Below, in pieces: positions 18,901 through 25,535 of a stretch of 25,567 bases of DNA. The stretch covers positions 1 to 25,567 of the forward strand of contig JAUCBJ010002738.1 in the NCBI GenBank assembly GCA_032718475.1. Reading direction: 5' to 3'. Origin of the DNA: Nemertoderma westbladi. Lineage: Eukaryota > Xenacoelomorpha > Nemertodermatida > Nemertodermatidae. The notes below the pieces were generated by a model. It was not told the DNA's origin and searched no databases. It was given only the letters and a program-made list of their open reading frames with translations. Made by a program: the position numbers and the translations under genes. Position 1 is the first letter of the stretch, and each line of letters begins with the position of its first letter.

Positions 18901-20856
18901 GAGTCAGTCCACAAAGATTTAGGAAACAAAATCAAATAGGAAACAAGGAAAAGCAAAGAAGCAGTCGGTATGACCTCGTCTTCAATTCTCCAGCAGTGCC
19001 CACTGAATCTTAATCTGCGTTCATGGAGGGTGGTTGATACAGGGGACAGGTGGTATTGTACCATAAAGCTCCATCTGTTGTCTCCAGCTGATGTTTAGGG
19101 CTGCCCTTAGTATCTTGTGTAGCAACCATCAATTCGGTGTTTGTTCAAGTAATTTCGTCAGTGTACAGGTCTCACCCCCGTATAAAAGTACACTTTCCAC
19201 TGTGGCTCGAACGAACTTATTCTTCCCAGATGTTATATTTCCAGATGGTATCCATTTTTGAAAGAGCTACCCAACCCATGCCTTTGCTTTCCTAACTTCT
19301 ATGTATTTTTTGCTATTCTCTATCCATGATCCAAGGTAATGGAAGTCGTCAACCTTCCTTAGTTTATTATTATCAATTGTTGTCAAGTTTCCATTAACAT
19401 TGAGTCATGAATTCGGTCTTGGCTGCTTGCTTGGTTGCATTTATATGCAATCCAACCTCCTTAGCAGCCCTCTCCACTTTATTCAGTAGAAGCTGTGCAT
19501 CTGCTAGCGTATTAGAGAGCAGGGTGATGTCATCCGAAAAGTCGGTGTCTGTGACTGTAGTTGCCGGATATCTACTACTTCTGCGTTCTTCTAGTGTGAA
19601 TCCCAGATCTTCACCCTTTGTGGCCGTCCTCATTGCGTAATCCAGTACAATTACAAATAGTAATGGCGCCAATGTGTCACCTTGCAGTACGCCAGCCAGG
19701 ATTAAGAAGAACACAGATTCATAATCTGGTGAGAGTACCTGAGTTTCTGTGTCACAGTATGTCGGCTGTAAATAAAGATTTCAAACTCGGGGTGTAAAAC
19801 CACCTACCGGTAATTATAATATTAATTAATTTATAAGCCTTATGAACCTGCTCTTTAGAAAATTTGTCGCTACATATACTAACACCACGATCATTAGAGC
19901 TATTTTTAACTTTAAGTGTAATAATATAATTGTGAAAATATGCACCCTGTTCACGATTACATCTATGAAGAATATGGCAATATATGCCTAATGATAATAA
20001 TCTTAAATACGGTATGCATGCAGGCAACGCAATATAATATATATAGGACCGTGACGGGTGCGGGTCCTCTCCTCGAAATTAGATTACATTGACAGATTGA
20101 GCGGTTCGAAGTAGAGCATAATATAATGTATAATGTTGAAAAATATCGCAGGGAATAGGTACCGGTAGTTACTGTTCGGTTAAAAACTGATTAACAACAG
20201 CGCTGCGAGATCGGGAGTAGATGTCAATTCAATACTGTAATAATGTCCGAAATTCCGTTAAATTTCTTAGATTATTACTTTGGGTTAGGGTAACATGACA
20301 GTTTTAATTTTAGTTGTGAGGCCTGTCCAACTTCCCTAAAAATAATAATCAACTAGCTACTTAACTGCTTAAAGTACCGACTGACCCGTATACACTATAC
20401 AGCACACAGGCACCGTACCGATACTGTATTTACCTTGTACAGCATTAGGCCTATAGAAAGTAAAATTATCGCGAGTAAAAATATCGAGATTAGTAATATA
20501 TACCGCAGTAAAAATATTGAGTGTTGAAAAATACTGCGAGTAAAAATATCAAGAGTAAAAATATCGCTGGTTAAAATGTGTGCGTATGTGATAAGTCGTA
20601 AAAATGTGTGTGTATGTAATAGTAATATATTTAATTACCGGTAATATCTAATATTTCGTGTTGTGCTATTTCGCTTTTACAATGGGCCCTTGCGGCTTGG
20701 AATAATAATTATAAATACTAATAATAATAAAATACCGGTATCGCGAGAGAAGTCCGCAACATCCCCCCCCCCCCCCCCCCCCCCCAACTCACCAGCTTTT
20801 TGCCCAAGTTTTTTGCTTCGTTTTCTCTTACTCTTCTTGCTATCAGGCGGTGTCAT
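6806..20856 (-). CDS. Eight-exon protein-coding gene, 3' part beyond the window; family not recognised
   Basis: This entry is the whole gene; the exons are listed separately. Eight minus-strand open segments are each bounded by a pyrimidine-rich AG acceptor and a GT donor. Their phases fit in sequence (1, 0, 0, 1, 1, 1, 2, 2), giving 1235 coding bases, or 411 codons plus 2. The product opens with a basic stretch (KKSKRKRSKK, residues 7-16) that resembles a nuclear localisation signal. A Ser/Pro/Asn-rich region runs to about residue 80. Cysteine pairs CMLC and CANC follow in exon 3, and CKCENC in exon 5, which may bind zinc. Exons 6-8 encode a mostly helical, leucine-rich region without low complexity. 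A nuclear, metal-binding protein is an inference. I could not name the family. No stop codon is seen, so the C-terminus lies left of position 1. The introns hold almost all the minisatellites in the window. Confidence 0.72.
7020..7251 (-). CDS. Coding exon 7
   Basis: The acceptor is TTTATTTTGTTTTCCAG|GTAATAC and the donor is CAATTAAG|GTTGGT. Length is 232 bases, phase 1 to phase 2. The product segment is leucine-rich and probably alpha-helical, containing NTTTDHACSIVVKMLNYYHL, then ESGAYLETLITELE and LQKLLPALVTQLR. It has the balanced composition of a folded domain, in contrast to the repeat-derived frames nearby. Confidence 0.82.
7369..7383 (+). repeat. Poly-G run (15)
   Basis: An uninterrupted run of 15 G following GAGGGAGA, in intron 6 (7252-7626). 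The sense strand of the gene is therefore C-rich here. The rest of this 375-bp intron is ordinary AT-rich sequence apart from the dispersed repeat at 7461-7514. Confidence 0.95.
7461..7514. repeat. Short dispersed repeat, copy 1
   Basis: ATTAATGGAAAGGAGCAGGT, then ...TATTCTAACCAAAACAATA. A diverged copy lies at 25484-25535. The first 13 bases are also repeated in tandem at 7442. Type unknown. Confidence 0.6.
7627..7803 (-). CDS. Coding exon 6
   Basis: The acceptor is CGCTTTCTGTAG|CTTCCGG and the donor is GGAATAG|GTAACT. Length is 177 bases, phase 1 to phase 1. The coding frame reads SGESSGHPGLSDVEIQH, then ITYCLIRLTHQDAHQLF and a helix with ARETCMDIIFALRKH. The other two frames carry stops. 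The acceptor lies about 60 bases downstream (sense) of an 830-bp pyrimidine-rich minisatellite. Confidence 0.8.
7862..8690. repeat. 22-bp purine-rich minisatellite in intron 5
   Basis: The basic unit is GATATGAAAACAGGGGGAAA with one to three more A, repeated about 37 times with variable G and A runs (G up to 14, for example 7996-8008 and 8167-8179). A 112-bp block is duplicated (GATAAGACAACAGGGGC at 8464 and 8576). On the sense strand of the gene it is a long pyrimidine tract that ends about 60 bases before the exon 6 acceptor. Lack of stop-forming bases gives a 382-codon minus frame of FPLFSY-type repeats, which I do not accept as coding. Confidence 0.95.
8920..9495. repeat. 28-bp minisatellite in intron 5
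   Basis: About 20 units of GAAGGTAAGGCCTTGCATGG plus GATTAATG, period 28. Variants include GTAAGG for GAAGG, GGAATAATTG for GGATTAATG, and a short internal duplication near 9108. On the plus strand, which is antisense to the gene, every unit contains AAGGTAAGG, a donor-like word. No such word occurs on the sense strand. Confidence 0.96.
9834..9944 (-). CDS. Coding exon 5, Cys-rich
   Basis: The acceptor is TTTCGGTTTCAG|TTCGATG. The exon encodes IRCKCENCRGRRDTYTKEL, then NNIQLQAIWLGVKRTV. The donor chosen is AGTAC|GTAACC at 9834/9833, because it ends in phase 1 and joins exon 6 in frame. The neighbouring GTACGT (exon end 9838, phase 0) is a comparable site but would break the frame to exon 6 unless another exon lies between. 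The C-x-C-x2-C cluster may complete the metal site begun in exon 3. Confidence 0.65.
10051..10310 (-). mobile_element. tRNA-derived SINE, minus orientation
   Basis: On the minus strand the 5' end carries a tRNA-like head with A box TAGCTTAGTGAG (10296-10285) and B box GGTTCGAGCCC (10258-10248). A body with TCCTTTCATCCACTGAGG and GGAGCCTTCGGGACGCCTCC follows. Probable target-site duplications are TTTTGGTTAG (10041-10050) and TTTAGGTTAG (10311-10320). It is homologous to the plus-strand SINE at 10433. It sits in intron 4. It is not a functional tRNA gene, because the head runs on into the SINE body. Confidence 0.85.
10433..10661 (+). mobile_element. tRNA-derived SINE, plus orientation
   Basis: A box TAGCACAGTTGG (10440-10451) and B box GGTTCAACCCC (10484-10494) match Pol III consensus. 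The body contains CTTTCATCCACTGGGGTCGA, then TAAAATGAGTACCAGTT and the shared 3' part AGAGCCTTCGGGTCGCCTCC. Flanking AACAACATCAA (10422-10432) and AACAACATGAA (10662-10672) look like a target-site duplication (10 of 11). It lies 122 bases from the other SINE, head to head. Confidence 0.88.
10832..10853 (+). repeat. Poly-G run (22)
   Basis: Twenty-two consecutive G in intron 4, about 150 bases downstream (sense) of the exon 4 donor. It is C on the sense strand. Confidence 0.95.
11007..11130 (-). CDS. Coding exon 4
   Basis: The acceptor is GTTTGCATTTACAG|CATTTATC and the donor is ACTCAAA|GTGAGT. Length is 124 bases, phase 0 to phase 1. It encodes HLSPERLYSGSIGVALVLNK, then a segment with LLSLQDRWISGSGSVTQ. 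The phases match exon 3 (ends phase 0) and exon 5 (needs two bases), which supports all three. I do not recognise a domain. Confidence 0.78.
11681..11774. repeat. Short 23-bp minisatellite in intron 3
   Basis: Four units of GAATGTCTACCACTAAGGGG plus CAG (one unit reads ACCGCACTAAGGGACAG, three bases longer). The flanks at 11131-11680 are AT-rich intron without recognisable features apart from short direct repeats (CACACAAGTAACCACACAGG near 11370). Confidence 0.9.
11838..13240. repeat. 40-bp minisatellite seeded on the exon 3 splice donor (distal part)
   Basis: About 35 units of period 40. On the minus strand a unit reads ACATCCGGGGATAAGGGCGC, then CAAGGTAAGTGGTCGGTCGG. That is the last 24 bases of exon 3 (one mismatch) plus the first 16 bases of its intron. 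Units 11838-12230 are mostly the exon-like form. From 12230 rightwards a second form with GATAAGT in place of GTAAGT alternates with the first, making an 80-bp dimer. The array is continued by the units at 16227-16297, on the far side of a retrotransposon. Overlapping plus-strand frames (up to 341 codons of DRPLTLVPLSPDVRPTTY repeats) are artefacts. Confidence 0.96.
13411..13634 (+). repeat. Two diverged tandem units in the retrotransposon leader
   Basis: Segments starting at 13411 (TTGGCTGCAGGGGTATATGG) and 13521 (CCTGGCAGCAGGGGTACAGG) are alike and both end near CCACTGCGAC or TTCACTGCGAC, giving units of about 110-119 bp. They precede the coding region. Tandem 5' monomers of this kind carry promoter activity in some non-LTR elements; that role here is inferred. 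Confidence 0.55.
13925..13939 (+). repeat. Poly-G run (15)
   Basis: A run of 15 G in the retrotransposon leader, giving a glycine run in a small plus-strand frame (13644-14000). That frame is not otherwise recognisable and may be leader sequence or a decayed ORF1. Confidence 0.9.
14060..16215 (+). pseudogene. Broken endonuclease-reverse transcriptase ORF
   Basis: Pieces in order: an N-terminal endonuclease part with VGVQEHRMQTG (about 14100-14356); a second part in another frame with VCYSPTSVAPVEEVDHFYHN, GDFKA at 14470 (the usual family motif is GDFNA) and FFSDHRLIVAKVRLSLR (to 14955); a linker; then RT parts with NRIRDPIERLLRGNQNGFRK (15620), FVDFFKAFDSVSRSRM (15760) and WGVLQGD (15930). 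The sequence then jumps to RKGKAWAALNRRS, and the C-terminal part with LLYGSPCRALTAEDTKSLDG and RMLRRVHCVKYNAHISNQTL follows. The catalytic [F]xDD segment is missing through an internal deletion at about 15954. At least four frame changes and a stop at 14953 make it inactive. Confidence 0.85.
16227..16297. repeat. 40-bp minisatellite, exon-proximal units
   Basis: Two units that overlap the end of exon 3. The first is the exon end itself (16297-16274) plus the intron start (16273-16258). The second (16257-16227) repeats it with a 6-bp insertion (GGCCAG). They show that the array begins exactly at the splice donor and that the retrotransposon landed inside it. Confidence 0.92.
16274..16498 (-). 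CDS. Coding exon 3, with paired CxxC motifs
   Basis: The acceptor is TTTTTTTAATCAG|GATAAAACC and the donor is GCCAAG|GTAAGT, a perfect consensus. Length is 225 bases, phase 0 to phase 0, 75 codons. The reading includes RIFDGDRCMLC, a Pro/Ala/Gly-rich linker, then WICANCRRILEEDSY and TSGEKGAK at the 3' end. The two C-x2-C pairs about 35 residues apart suggest half of a zinc-binding module, completed perhaps by cysteines of exon 5. The last 24 bases of this exon are the seed of the 40-bp minisatellite in the following intron. Reading past the donor meets a stop 11 codons later, so use of a downstream copy would truncate the protein. Confidence 0.8.
16540..17480. repeat. TGGG-rich minisatellite in intron 2
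   Basis: Irregular units built from GGGTCTGGGTAGGTGGGTTG, with 20-, 12- and 32-bp variants (TAAGTGGGTGGATAGG and others). The plus strand is dense in GGG triplets at short spacing, a pattern compatible with G-quadruplexes. The sense strand of the gene is C/A-rich, and the array ends about 40 bases before the exon 3 acceptor. The minus frame of 244 codons (PTYPDPPTHLPRPTNPPTQT-type repeats) is an artefact. Confidence 0.95.
17481..17998. other. Unique part of intron 2
   Basis: AT-rich sequence with several TAGGCCTA-like words near 17875-17920. I see no gene, RNA or transposon. It ends at the exon 2 donor. Confidence 0.6.
17999..18192 (-). CDS. Coding exon 2
   Basis: The acceptor is CTTACCTTCTAG|GAGAC and the donor is AACTTT|GTAAGT, a full consensus. 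Length is 194 bases, entering in phase 1 and leaving in phase 0. It encodes 64 full codons, including MSPGSSSQSSMCSPSK, an acidic DDSSGD cluster and KLRFPKVALNF. The Ser/Pro/Asn content suggests a disordered linker. The ATG at 18166-18164 has an A at -3 and could act as a start if exon 1 is non-coding. Confidence 0.75.
18193..18889. other. Unique part of intron 1
   Basis: AT-rich, with an ACCGGT-rich patch at 18711-18729 and a donor-like word on the minus strand (CACCG|GTAGGT near 18462). No reading frame resembles the coding exons. A small plus frame at 18258-18440 looks like chance. Confidence 0.55.
18890..19755 (-). pseudogene. Fragment of an endonuclease-RT retrotransposon, RT palm to C-terminus
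   Basis: Read on the minus strand. Near 19755 it begins LSPDYESVFF, then LAGVLQGDTLAPLLFVIVLD and a DTDFSDDITLLSN palm motif (Ser in place of the usual Ala). A thumb part with KVDDFHYLGSWIENSKKYIE, VRKAKAWVG, VESVLLYGGETCTLTK and LHERRLRFSGHCWRIEDEV follows, with frame changes and stops. It belongs to the same family as the element at 13260-16220 and covers the catalytic segment which that copy lacks. It lies in intron 1 in the sense orientation of the gene. Confidence 0.83.
19756..20027 (-). pseudogene. Fragment of the CR1-like retrotransposon family
   Basis: The minus-strand reading contains HILHRCNREQGAYFHN, then KEQVHKAYKLINIII and FYTPSLKSLFTADI. It corresponds to HVLHIGNREQGAYFLNG and CFYTSNVKSIFTAY in the RT at 21619-22892. 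DNA similarity to 22138-22330 is plain but includes indels. It joins directly to the other retrotransposon fragment at about 19755, same strand. Confidence 0.8.
20028..20762. other. Unique part of intron 1
   Basis: AT-rich. From 20460 to 20600 there are degenerate repeats of GAGTAAAAATATC (about five), followed by two copies of an AAAATGTGTGYGTATGT motif. No gene seen. Confidence 0.5.
20763..20785 (+). repeat. Poly-C run (23), next to the exon 1 donor
   Basis: Twenty-three C on plus, so 23 G on the sense strand of the gene, starting at intron position 8 of intron 1 (GTGAGTT then G). G runs close to a donor are known splicing enhancers in animals; action here is inferred. Confidence 0.93.
20793..20856 (-). 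CDS. Coding exon 1 (start exon)
   Basis: ATG at 20856-20854 in the context AATAATGA, with A at -3. It encodes 21 residues rich in Lys and Arg (MTPPDSKKSKRKRSKK...). The exon ends GCTG|GTGAGT at 20793/20792, phase 1. Joining to exon 2 stays in frame. The same frame is open upstream to about 20928, but that stretch is hydrophobic and unlike the exon, so the internal ATG is preferred. A run of 23 G (sense strand) begins eight bases into the intron. An alternative is that translation starts at the ATG in exon 2 (18166), with this exon being 5' UTR. Confidence 0.62.
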
Positions 20857-21270
20857 TATTGCAAGGAATATATGATTAAAAATCCAATGCAACACGGTAA
20901 GCAATTGCGATATAAAATAATTTACCATAGGCCTAAACTAAATGCACATAGCCTATCAATTAGCCTATAAATGGAATAGCTTAGCTAACCTATCCCCTGC
21001 ACTACACTACATCATGATCTCCTAGACTCCTAGGCCTAAAGTGAGAGTCTGTAGTCATATAGACCTATCGTCACATCGACATCGTAGGCTTCAGCCTGTA
21101 ATGTGGCGTGGCTGGTAGCAGAAATAAATATTTTTTAAAGAAAAAATACGTTTAGGTTTTTCAGGTTTTGTATTTCTGTATTTGATAGATTGATACATAT
21201 AGGCCTATTAATTAATGCTACTGTCTTCCTGTAGTCTTGTCTAAGTTGATTACAGTTACAGACGATGCCC
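20857..21270. other. Upstream flank of the gene, possible 5' UTR or promoter
   Basis: This stretch lies before the presumed start codon. It is AT-rich with TAGGCCTA-type words (20925-21080, 21205). I see no TATA box at a credible distance and cannot place the transcription start or any 5' UTR splice. Confidence 0.35.
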
Positions 21271-21618
21271 TAGCTGCGTATTGTATTGTATTGTATTTGC
21301 TCTCCATAACATAATTAAACTGCATAAAATGGATAATGGACATTTCAAAATATTATACAGTAAATAAACAATATTATAGTTATGTTTTGAATAGGAGGGA
21401 GAAGACCGCCAAGGCATATAGCACTAATAGGGGTCCCAAGTGAAAGTAAAATATTATCATATATTTAAAATATACTCCAAAAATATAAAATAAAAATAAA
21501 ATAGGGGAACGCACCGATCGCACATGTACGTACAGTACGTACGTATACTAATTGGATAAGATATTTTATAACAAGTAAAGGGTCTGACTATTAGTTAGAG
21601 TTCAGATCGTAAGATAAA

Positions 21619-22892
21619 TTAATAAAAACTATACAAATGGCTAAAATCAACATTCTTAATCAAACGATTAAAAGTAATGACATTAGGTGCATTAACAACC
21701 TCATAAGGTAGATTGTTCCAAGTAATCACAGTGCGTTGGAAAAATCTATTATTAGAAAGTAATAAACGACTTGCTCGTACATATAACTTGTAATTATGAC
21801 CACGTAGTCCTTGTCGATGTACATATTCGAAAAAATCGCTAAAATTAAGGTCAACGTTACCGTGACAAATATTGTACACCATGCGTAAATCGAAGATAAT
21901 ACGCCTGGCTTGCAGTGGTTGTAGGTCCAGGTATGAAAGCCTGTTCAAATAACTGTTATCTAGTGATGAAAGTTTGCACCTTTTAAATAGACGTCGCGTA
22001 AAGTAACGTTGGGCTCGTTCAACCATATTAATATTAGATATCTGATGGGGTGACCATACAACAGTGTTAAATTCTAGTAATGGTCGTACGTACGCTCTAT
22101 AGGCTGTAAATATCGATTTAACATTAGACGTATAAAAACACCTAAATATAATATTAATTACTTTATAAGCCTTAAGAACCTGTTCTTTACAATATTTGTT
22201 AAACCTCAAATCTCTACTCATAGTAACACCTAAATCTTTACAGCTATTTTTAATTTTAAGGCAATTCCCGTTGAGAAAATATGCACCCTGCTCACGATTA
22301 CCAATATGAAGAACATGGCATTTATTAGTGGCAACACGCAATTGCCACGTATTGCACCAGATTGACAAGGCATTTAAAGCATACTGAATATCATTATGCC
22401 TACTGTAGTCAGCATAAATTTTTAAATCATCGGCAAATAATTTGCAGCTGACACGTGGTAAACATTGAGGCAGGTCGTTAATAAATATTAGGAACAAAAC
22501 AGGGCCTATGACGCTGCCTTGTGGCGTACCTGATATAACGTCCACAGGGTCGGACAATTCTTTACCAACAAGAACACGGAAATTACGATTAGATAGAAAT
22601 GCATTAAACCAAGCTAACAGGTTACCGGAAATTCCATAAGCAGCAAGTTTTTTCAGCAGTTTAGCATGGACAACTTTGTCAAAAGCCTTCTCAAAGTCAA
22701 CGTAAATAACATCGACATCTTTACGTCTATCCAAAATCTTAAACCAGTCATTAGTGCACTCTAGTAAATGTGTTGAAGTTGATTTGCGTTTTAAAAAACC
22801 ATGCTGCTGCTTAGAGATTAGTCGGTTATTTAACAAGTAAAAAAGAAGTTCATTATTTATGACCTTTTCCATTACTTTGCAGGCGATACAGG
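21619..22892 (-). pseudogene. CR1-like RT, catalytic and C-terminal piece
   Basis: An open frame of 417 codons counted from its first internal Met at 22872. It carries YVDFEKAFDKV (Asp 59, first catalytic aspartate), SGTPQGSVIGPVLFLIFIND (112-133) and LFADDLKIYADY (Asp 148 and 149). The thumb and the conserved C-terminal part follow (KKYCKEQ-like segment, VRPLLEFNTVVWSPH, GLRGHNYKLYVRA). All three catalytic aspartates are present and there is no stop or frameshift, so the copy was probably young when it was interrupted. Together the two pieces make 623 codons including the stop. It cannot be expressed as one protein now. Confidence 0.9.
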
Positions 22893-23743
22893 CAGGGCTG
22901 GCAAAGTAGGTTTTTGTAAACCTAGGTTTTTGTAGGTTTTTGTCAAAAACCTAAAATTTGAAAAAAGCCTAAAACTAGGTTTTTAGGTTTTTGATTTTTC
23001 ATCTTTAATTTGCCTTTTAATTTCATTTGTACACTCAAAACAACTGAACAAGTCAACTTGCATTGTCAGCTGATGAGTTCCAGTGCAGTCCAGTTGTCTT
23101 GTCTGCTTGTCACTACCGGTACTGACAGACTGTGGACTGACAAGCTGACTGATGGAAGTTAGCTGATGCAAGTTAGCAGTCAGATGGTTATCGGGTTATG
23201 GTTTGCGTTATGCTTTTATGGCAGTATGGGACTGTGGGATGGGGTGGCATTCTGCATTCGCTGAATCGCGTGCCTGCATTCTGCATGCATTGATTGATAT
23301 GCTAATGATACTAATAGACTACTGAACAAATACACTAATAGTGTAATAAATAGTTGCACCTACTGTCTGAATTTAAGACTGTAGTCTGTACTGCTGTAAG
23401 CCTACTTTCAGACTTTGTACAGGTTTATATAAATGTAACTAATATATGACAATGAAACCATTCTTTCAAACAATTTTGTATCATAGTGTATCTATAAAAT
23501 ATAATCTTGACCAGTTGACCAAATGTCGCCCCATATACTTTATCTAATCATTTACCAACCAGGTCAATCTAATCAATCAATATATACAAATACAGAAATA
23601 CTACAAAAACCTAGCGAAATACTACAAAAACCTAGCGAAAACCTTCAAAAACCTGCAAAAACCTTCCAAAAACCTACAAAAACCTTGCAAAAACCTAAAA
23701 CCTAAAAATTTTTCTGAAAAACCTATGGTTTTTGCCAGCCCTG
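22893..23743. mobile_element. Non-autonomous hAT-type DNA transposon (851 bp)
   Basis: It is flanked by an exact 8-bp target-site duplication GATACAGG (22885-22892 and 23744-23751), the length typical of the hAT superfamily. The terminal inverted repeat is CAGGGCTGGCAAA at the left end; the right end reads CAGGGCTGGCAAA on the minus strand. Inside both ends lie many inverted subterminal copies of AGGTTTTTG (22908-22995 and 23595-23737). The interior has no transposase frame. It interrupts the CR1-like RT. Confidence 0.93.
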
Positions 23744-23751
23744 GATACAGG

Positions 23752-24346
23752 TTAAAGAAATGGGTCTGTAATTATATGGATTAGAAGGATCTTCCTTCTT
23801 AAACATGGGAACAACAATAGCGGTACACCAAACAGAAGGTAGCGCGTGCAACATGAAGGATAACTCAAAAATAACGGACAAAGGCGACGCTAGTTGACAA
23901 GCCAAGTTTCGGTACAAATAACTAGGTAAACCATCAGGCGTGTTACCAGTCTTACGCGGTAAATCACATAAAACCTTAAATACAACATTTGGAGTAAAGT
24001 GCACATCATTCAGATAGGTATGGGGTGGCACAACATTCTCAAAATCCGGTGTAGACTTGTTGTCCTCACAATAATTTTCTGAAAGAACTTTGGAAAATAC
24101 CTTTGCTTTGGAAGTATCATCCACAATGACTTCACCGTTAAATCTAAGAGGAGCTATACCGGATTTATAATTTCTTTTCGAATTCACATACTTAAAAATA
24201 GCATTTGGTTTACCAGATTCTAGTATTTTGTTCTCTCTTATACAAGAATACCTGAATATAGTTCTAGTGATTTCTTTGGTGCATTTTTTATATTCATTTT
24301 TCCCCTGGGTTGTATGGCGCCGCCGCCAGTATAACTTGAGACGGCG
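23752..24346 (-). pseudogene. CR1-like RT, N-terminal piece
   Basis: The reading contains LESGKPNAIFKYVNSKRNYK, then KTGNTPDGLPSYLYRNLA and the RT motif NYRPISLTC, where the insertion begins. It is open from 24346. A GTG near 24187 is not a start; the frame continues upstream through a basic region (WRRR). Removing the insertion and one target-site copy, the frame continues into the C-terminal piece as RPISLTCIACKVMEKV. Confidence 0.82.
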
Positions 24347-24608
24347 TCAAGACGCCGTTAAGCAAGTCGGAAGTCATCAATCAAATGTAAATTCCATCAA
24401 CAAGCTGTCATTGGTGTTATTTTACCATTGCGCCTATGGCGTTTTTTCGTTTATGTTTATTTTTCGAGCCCACGGCTCATGGACGAAATAGCGGAACATA
24501 CCAAGGACCTTAGAATCGCGGTATCTAGCCGCTGTGAAAATTTCATCAAAATCGTTAGAGTAGTTTTGGCTGTAGATCAGTCAGTCAGCCAGTCAGTCAG
24601 TCAGTCAA
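24347..24608 (+). other. Possible 3' tail of an unidentified transposon
   Basis: A segment with GTGAAAATTTCATCAAAATC, then GTTAGAGTAGTTTTGGC ends in a TCAG/AGTC tetranucleotide run (24577-24608). Ends of this form occur on several invertebrate retroelements, but I cannot name this one. The imperfect palindrome ACGGCGTCAAGACGCCGT at 24341-24358 marks its junction with the CR1-like element. Confidence 0.4.
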
Positions 24609-25080
24609 CAATCTGACAATTCTTACAGTAATCAAGTCCTACGACTTGCTAATTAATACTGTAACTACTAGCTATAACTACCGGTAACTACTAACAATTG
24701 AAATTGATGCAATTTTTTATGCAACTATTGCAGTAGCCTATTGACTGATTGATGCAATTATTATAATTCATGTAATTCAGTAATTATTGATTATACATAT
24801 ATTAAAATAAAATTGATATTAATATTTAATTTAATGTACGGTATACTGGTATATCAGTGCAGCAGTGGGCAGTTGCTAAATAACTATTGACTGACTAACT
24901 GATTGATGCAATATTACATAGGCCTATTTATGCAATATTTTTTAAATAATTACCGGTAATAATTATTTATGCAATAAGATTTTTACAATAATTAGGCCTA
25001 CCGTCCTGCCGTCTGAGGTAATACCGGTAATAATTATTGATGCAATAGGCTAGCCTATTACAGTATGGCAGTGATTTTTT
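24609..25080. other. AT-rich flank
   Basis: Repeated words TGATGCAATTATT, ACCGGTAATAATTATT and TAGGCCTA, some in loose tandem (24690-25040). No coding or RNA feature seen. Confidence 0.5.
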
Positions 25081-25081
25081 A

Positions 25082-25188
25082 TGTCCTTTTATTTGACTTT
25101 TTTTGTCCTCCTTTTTTTACGAATTATGCATAATGACTTTTGTTGTCCTTCTAATGACTTTTATTGTCCTTTTAATGACTTTTTATGT
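25082..25188. repeat. Short degenerate tandem repeat
   Basis: Three to four copies of about 21 bp built from TAATGACTTTTATTGTCCTT. Confidence 0.7.
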
Positions 25189-25231
25189 AGGGCCTATGTA
25201 TTTCTTCAAACTGTCAGACTGCTGATTTATG

Positions 25232-25352
25232 GACTGTCAGACAGTTGATTTCAACATGCCTATGCCAAAACATTCAAAATTTGTTGATTTCTGGTCTGTC
25301 GGACAGTTGGTTTCACTATGCCTGTGCCAAAACATTCCATGATTCCATGATT
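25232..25352. repeat. 62-bp tandem pair
   Basis: GACTGTCAGACAGTTGATTT at 25232 and GTCTGTCGGACAGTTGGTTT at 25294 start two units that share ATGCCTATGCCAAAACATTC. A third, more degenerate start lies at about 25210. The small plus frame 25245-25451 is a by-product. Confidence 0.75.
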
Positions 25353-25483
25353 TATAGACTAGGAGATAGAATTCCATATGCGCCTGTGGTAAAAGACTCT
25401 AAATTTAATAGTTTGTGGTTGTTGTCGATAATCGATTACCACATGACGTAGCAAAACACTCATTTTATAGCCAAAAACAATTA

Positions 25484-25535
25484 CCAATTGATGGAAAGGA
25501 GCAGGTTAAGGCCGGATTTTCTAACCAAAACAATA
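25484..25535. repeat. Short dispersed repeat, copy 2
   Basis: AATTGATGGAAAGGAGCAGG, then TTTTCTAACCAAAACAATAA, matching 7461-7514 with a diverged centre. GGGAAAGGAGC at the right window edge may start another copy. Confidence 0.55.

Larger units (their letters stand above)
21277..24346 (-). mobile_element. CR1-like non-LTR retrotransposon, 5'-truncated, split by a DNA transposon
   Basis: Minus-strand element. The RT frame runs from 24346 to 21619, with an 851-bp insertion at 22893-23743. A 3' UTR follows, and the 3' end is GAGCAAATACAATACAATAC, a short tandem tail typical of this group. The 5' end is lost at about 24346 (TGA in frame at 24347-24349), so no endonuclease domain is present. Assignment to CR1, L2 or a near relative rests on RT motifs and tail; the precise clade is uncertain. 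Confidence 0.85.

Noticed and set aside
23523-23705. Plus frame with QKPSEILQKPSENLQKP repeats
   Set aside because: It is the translation of the hAT-type element's subterminal AAAAACCT repeats.
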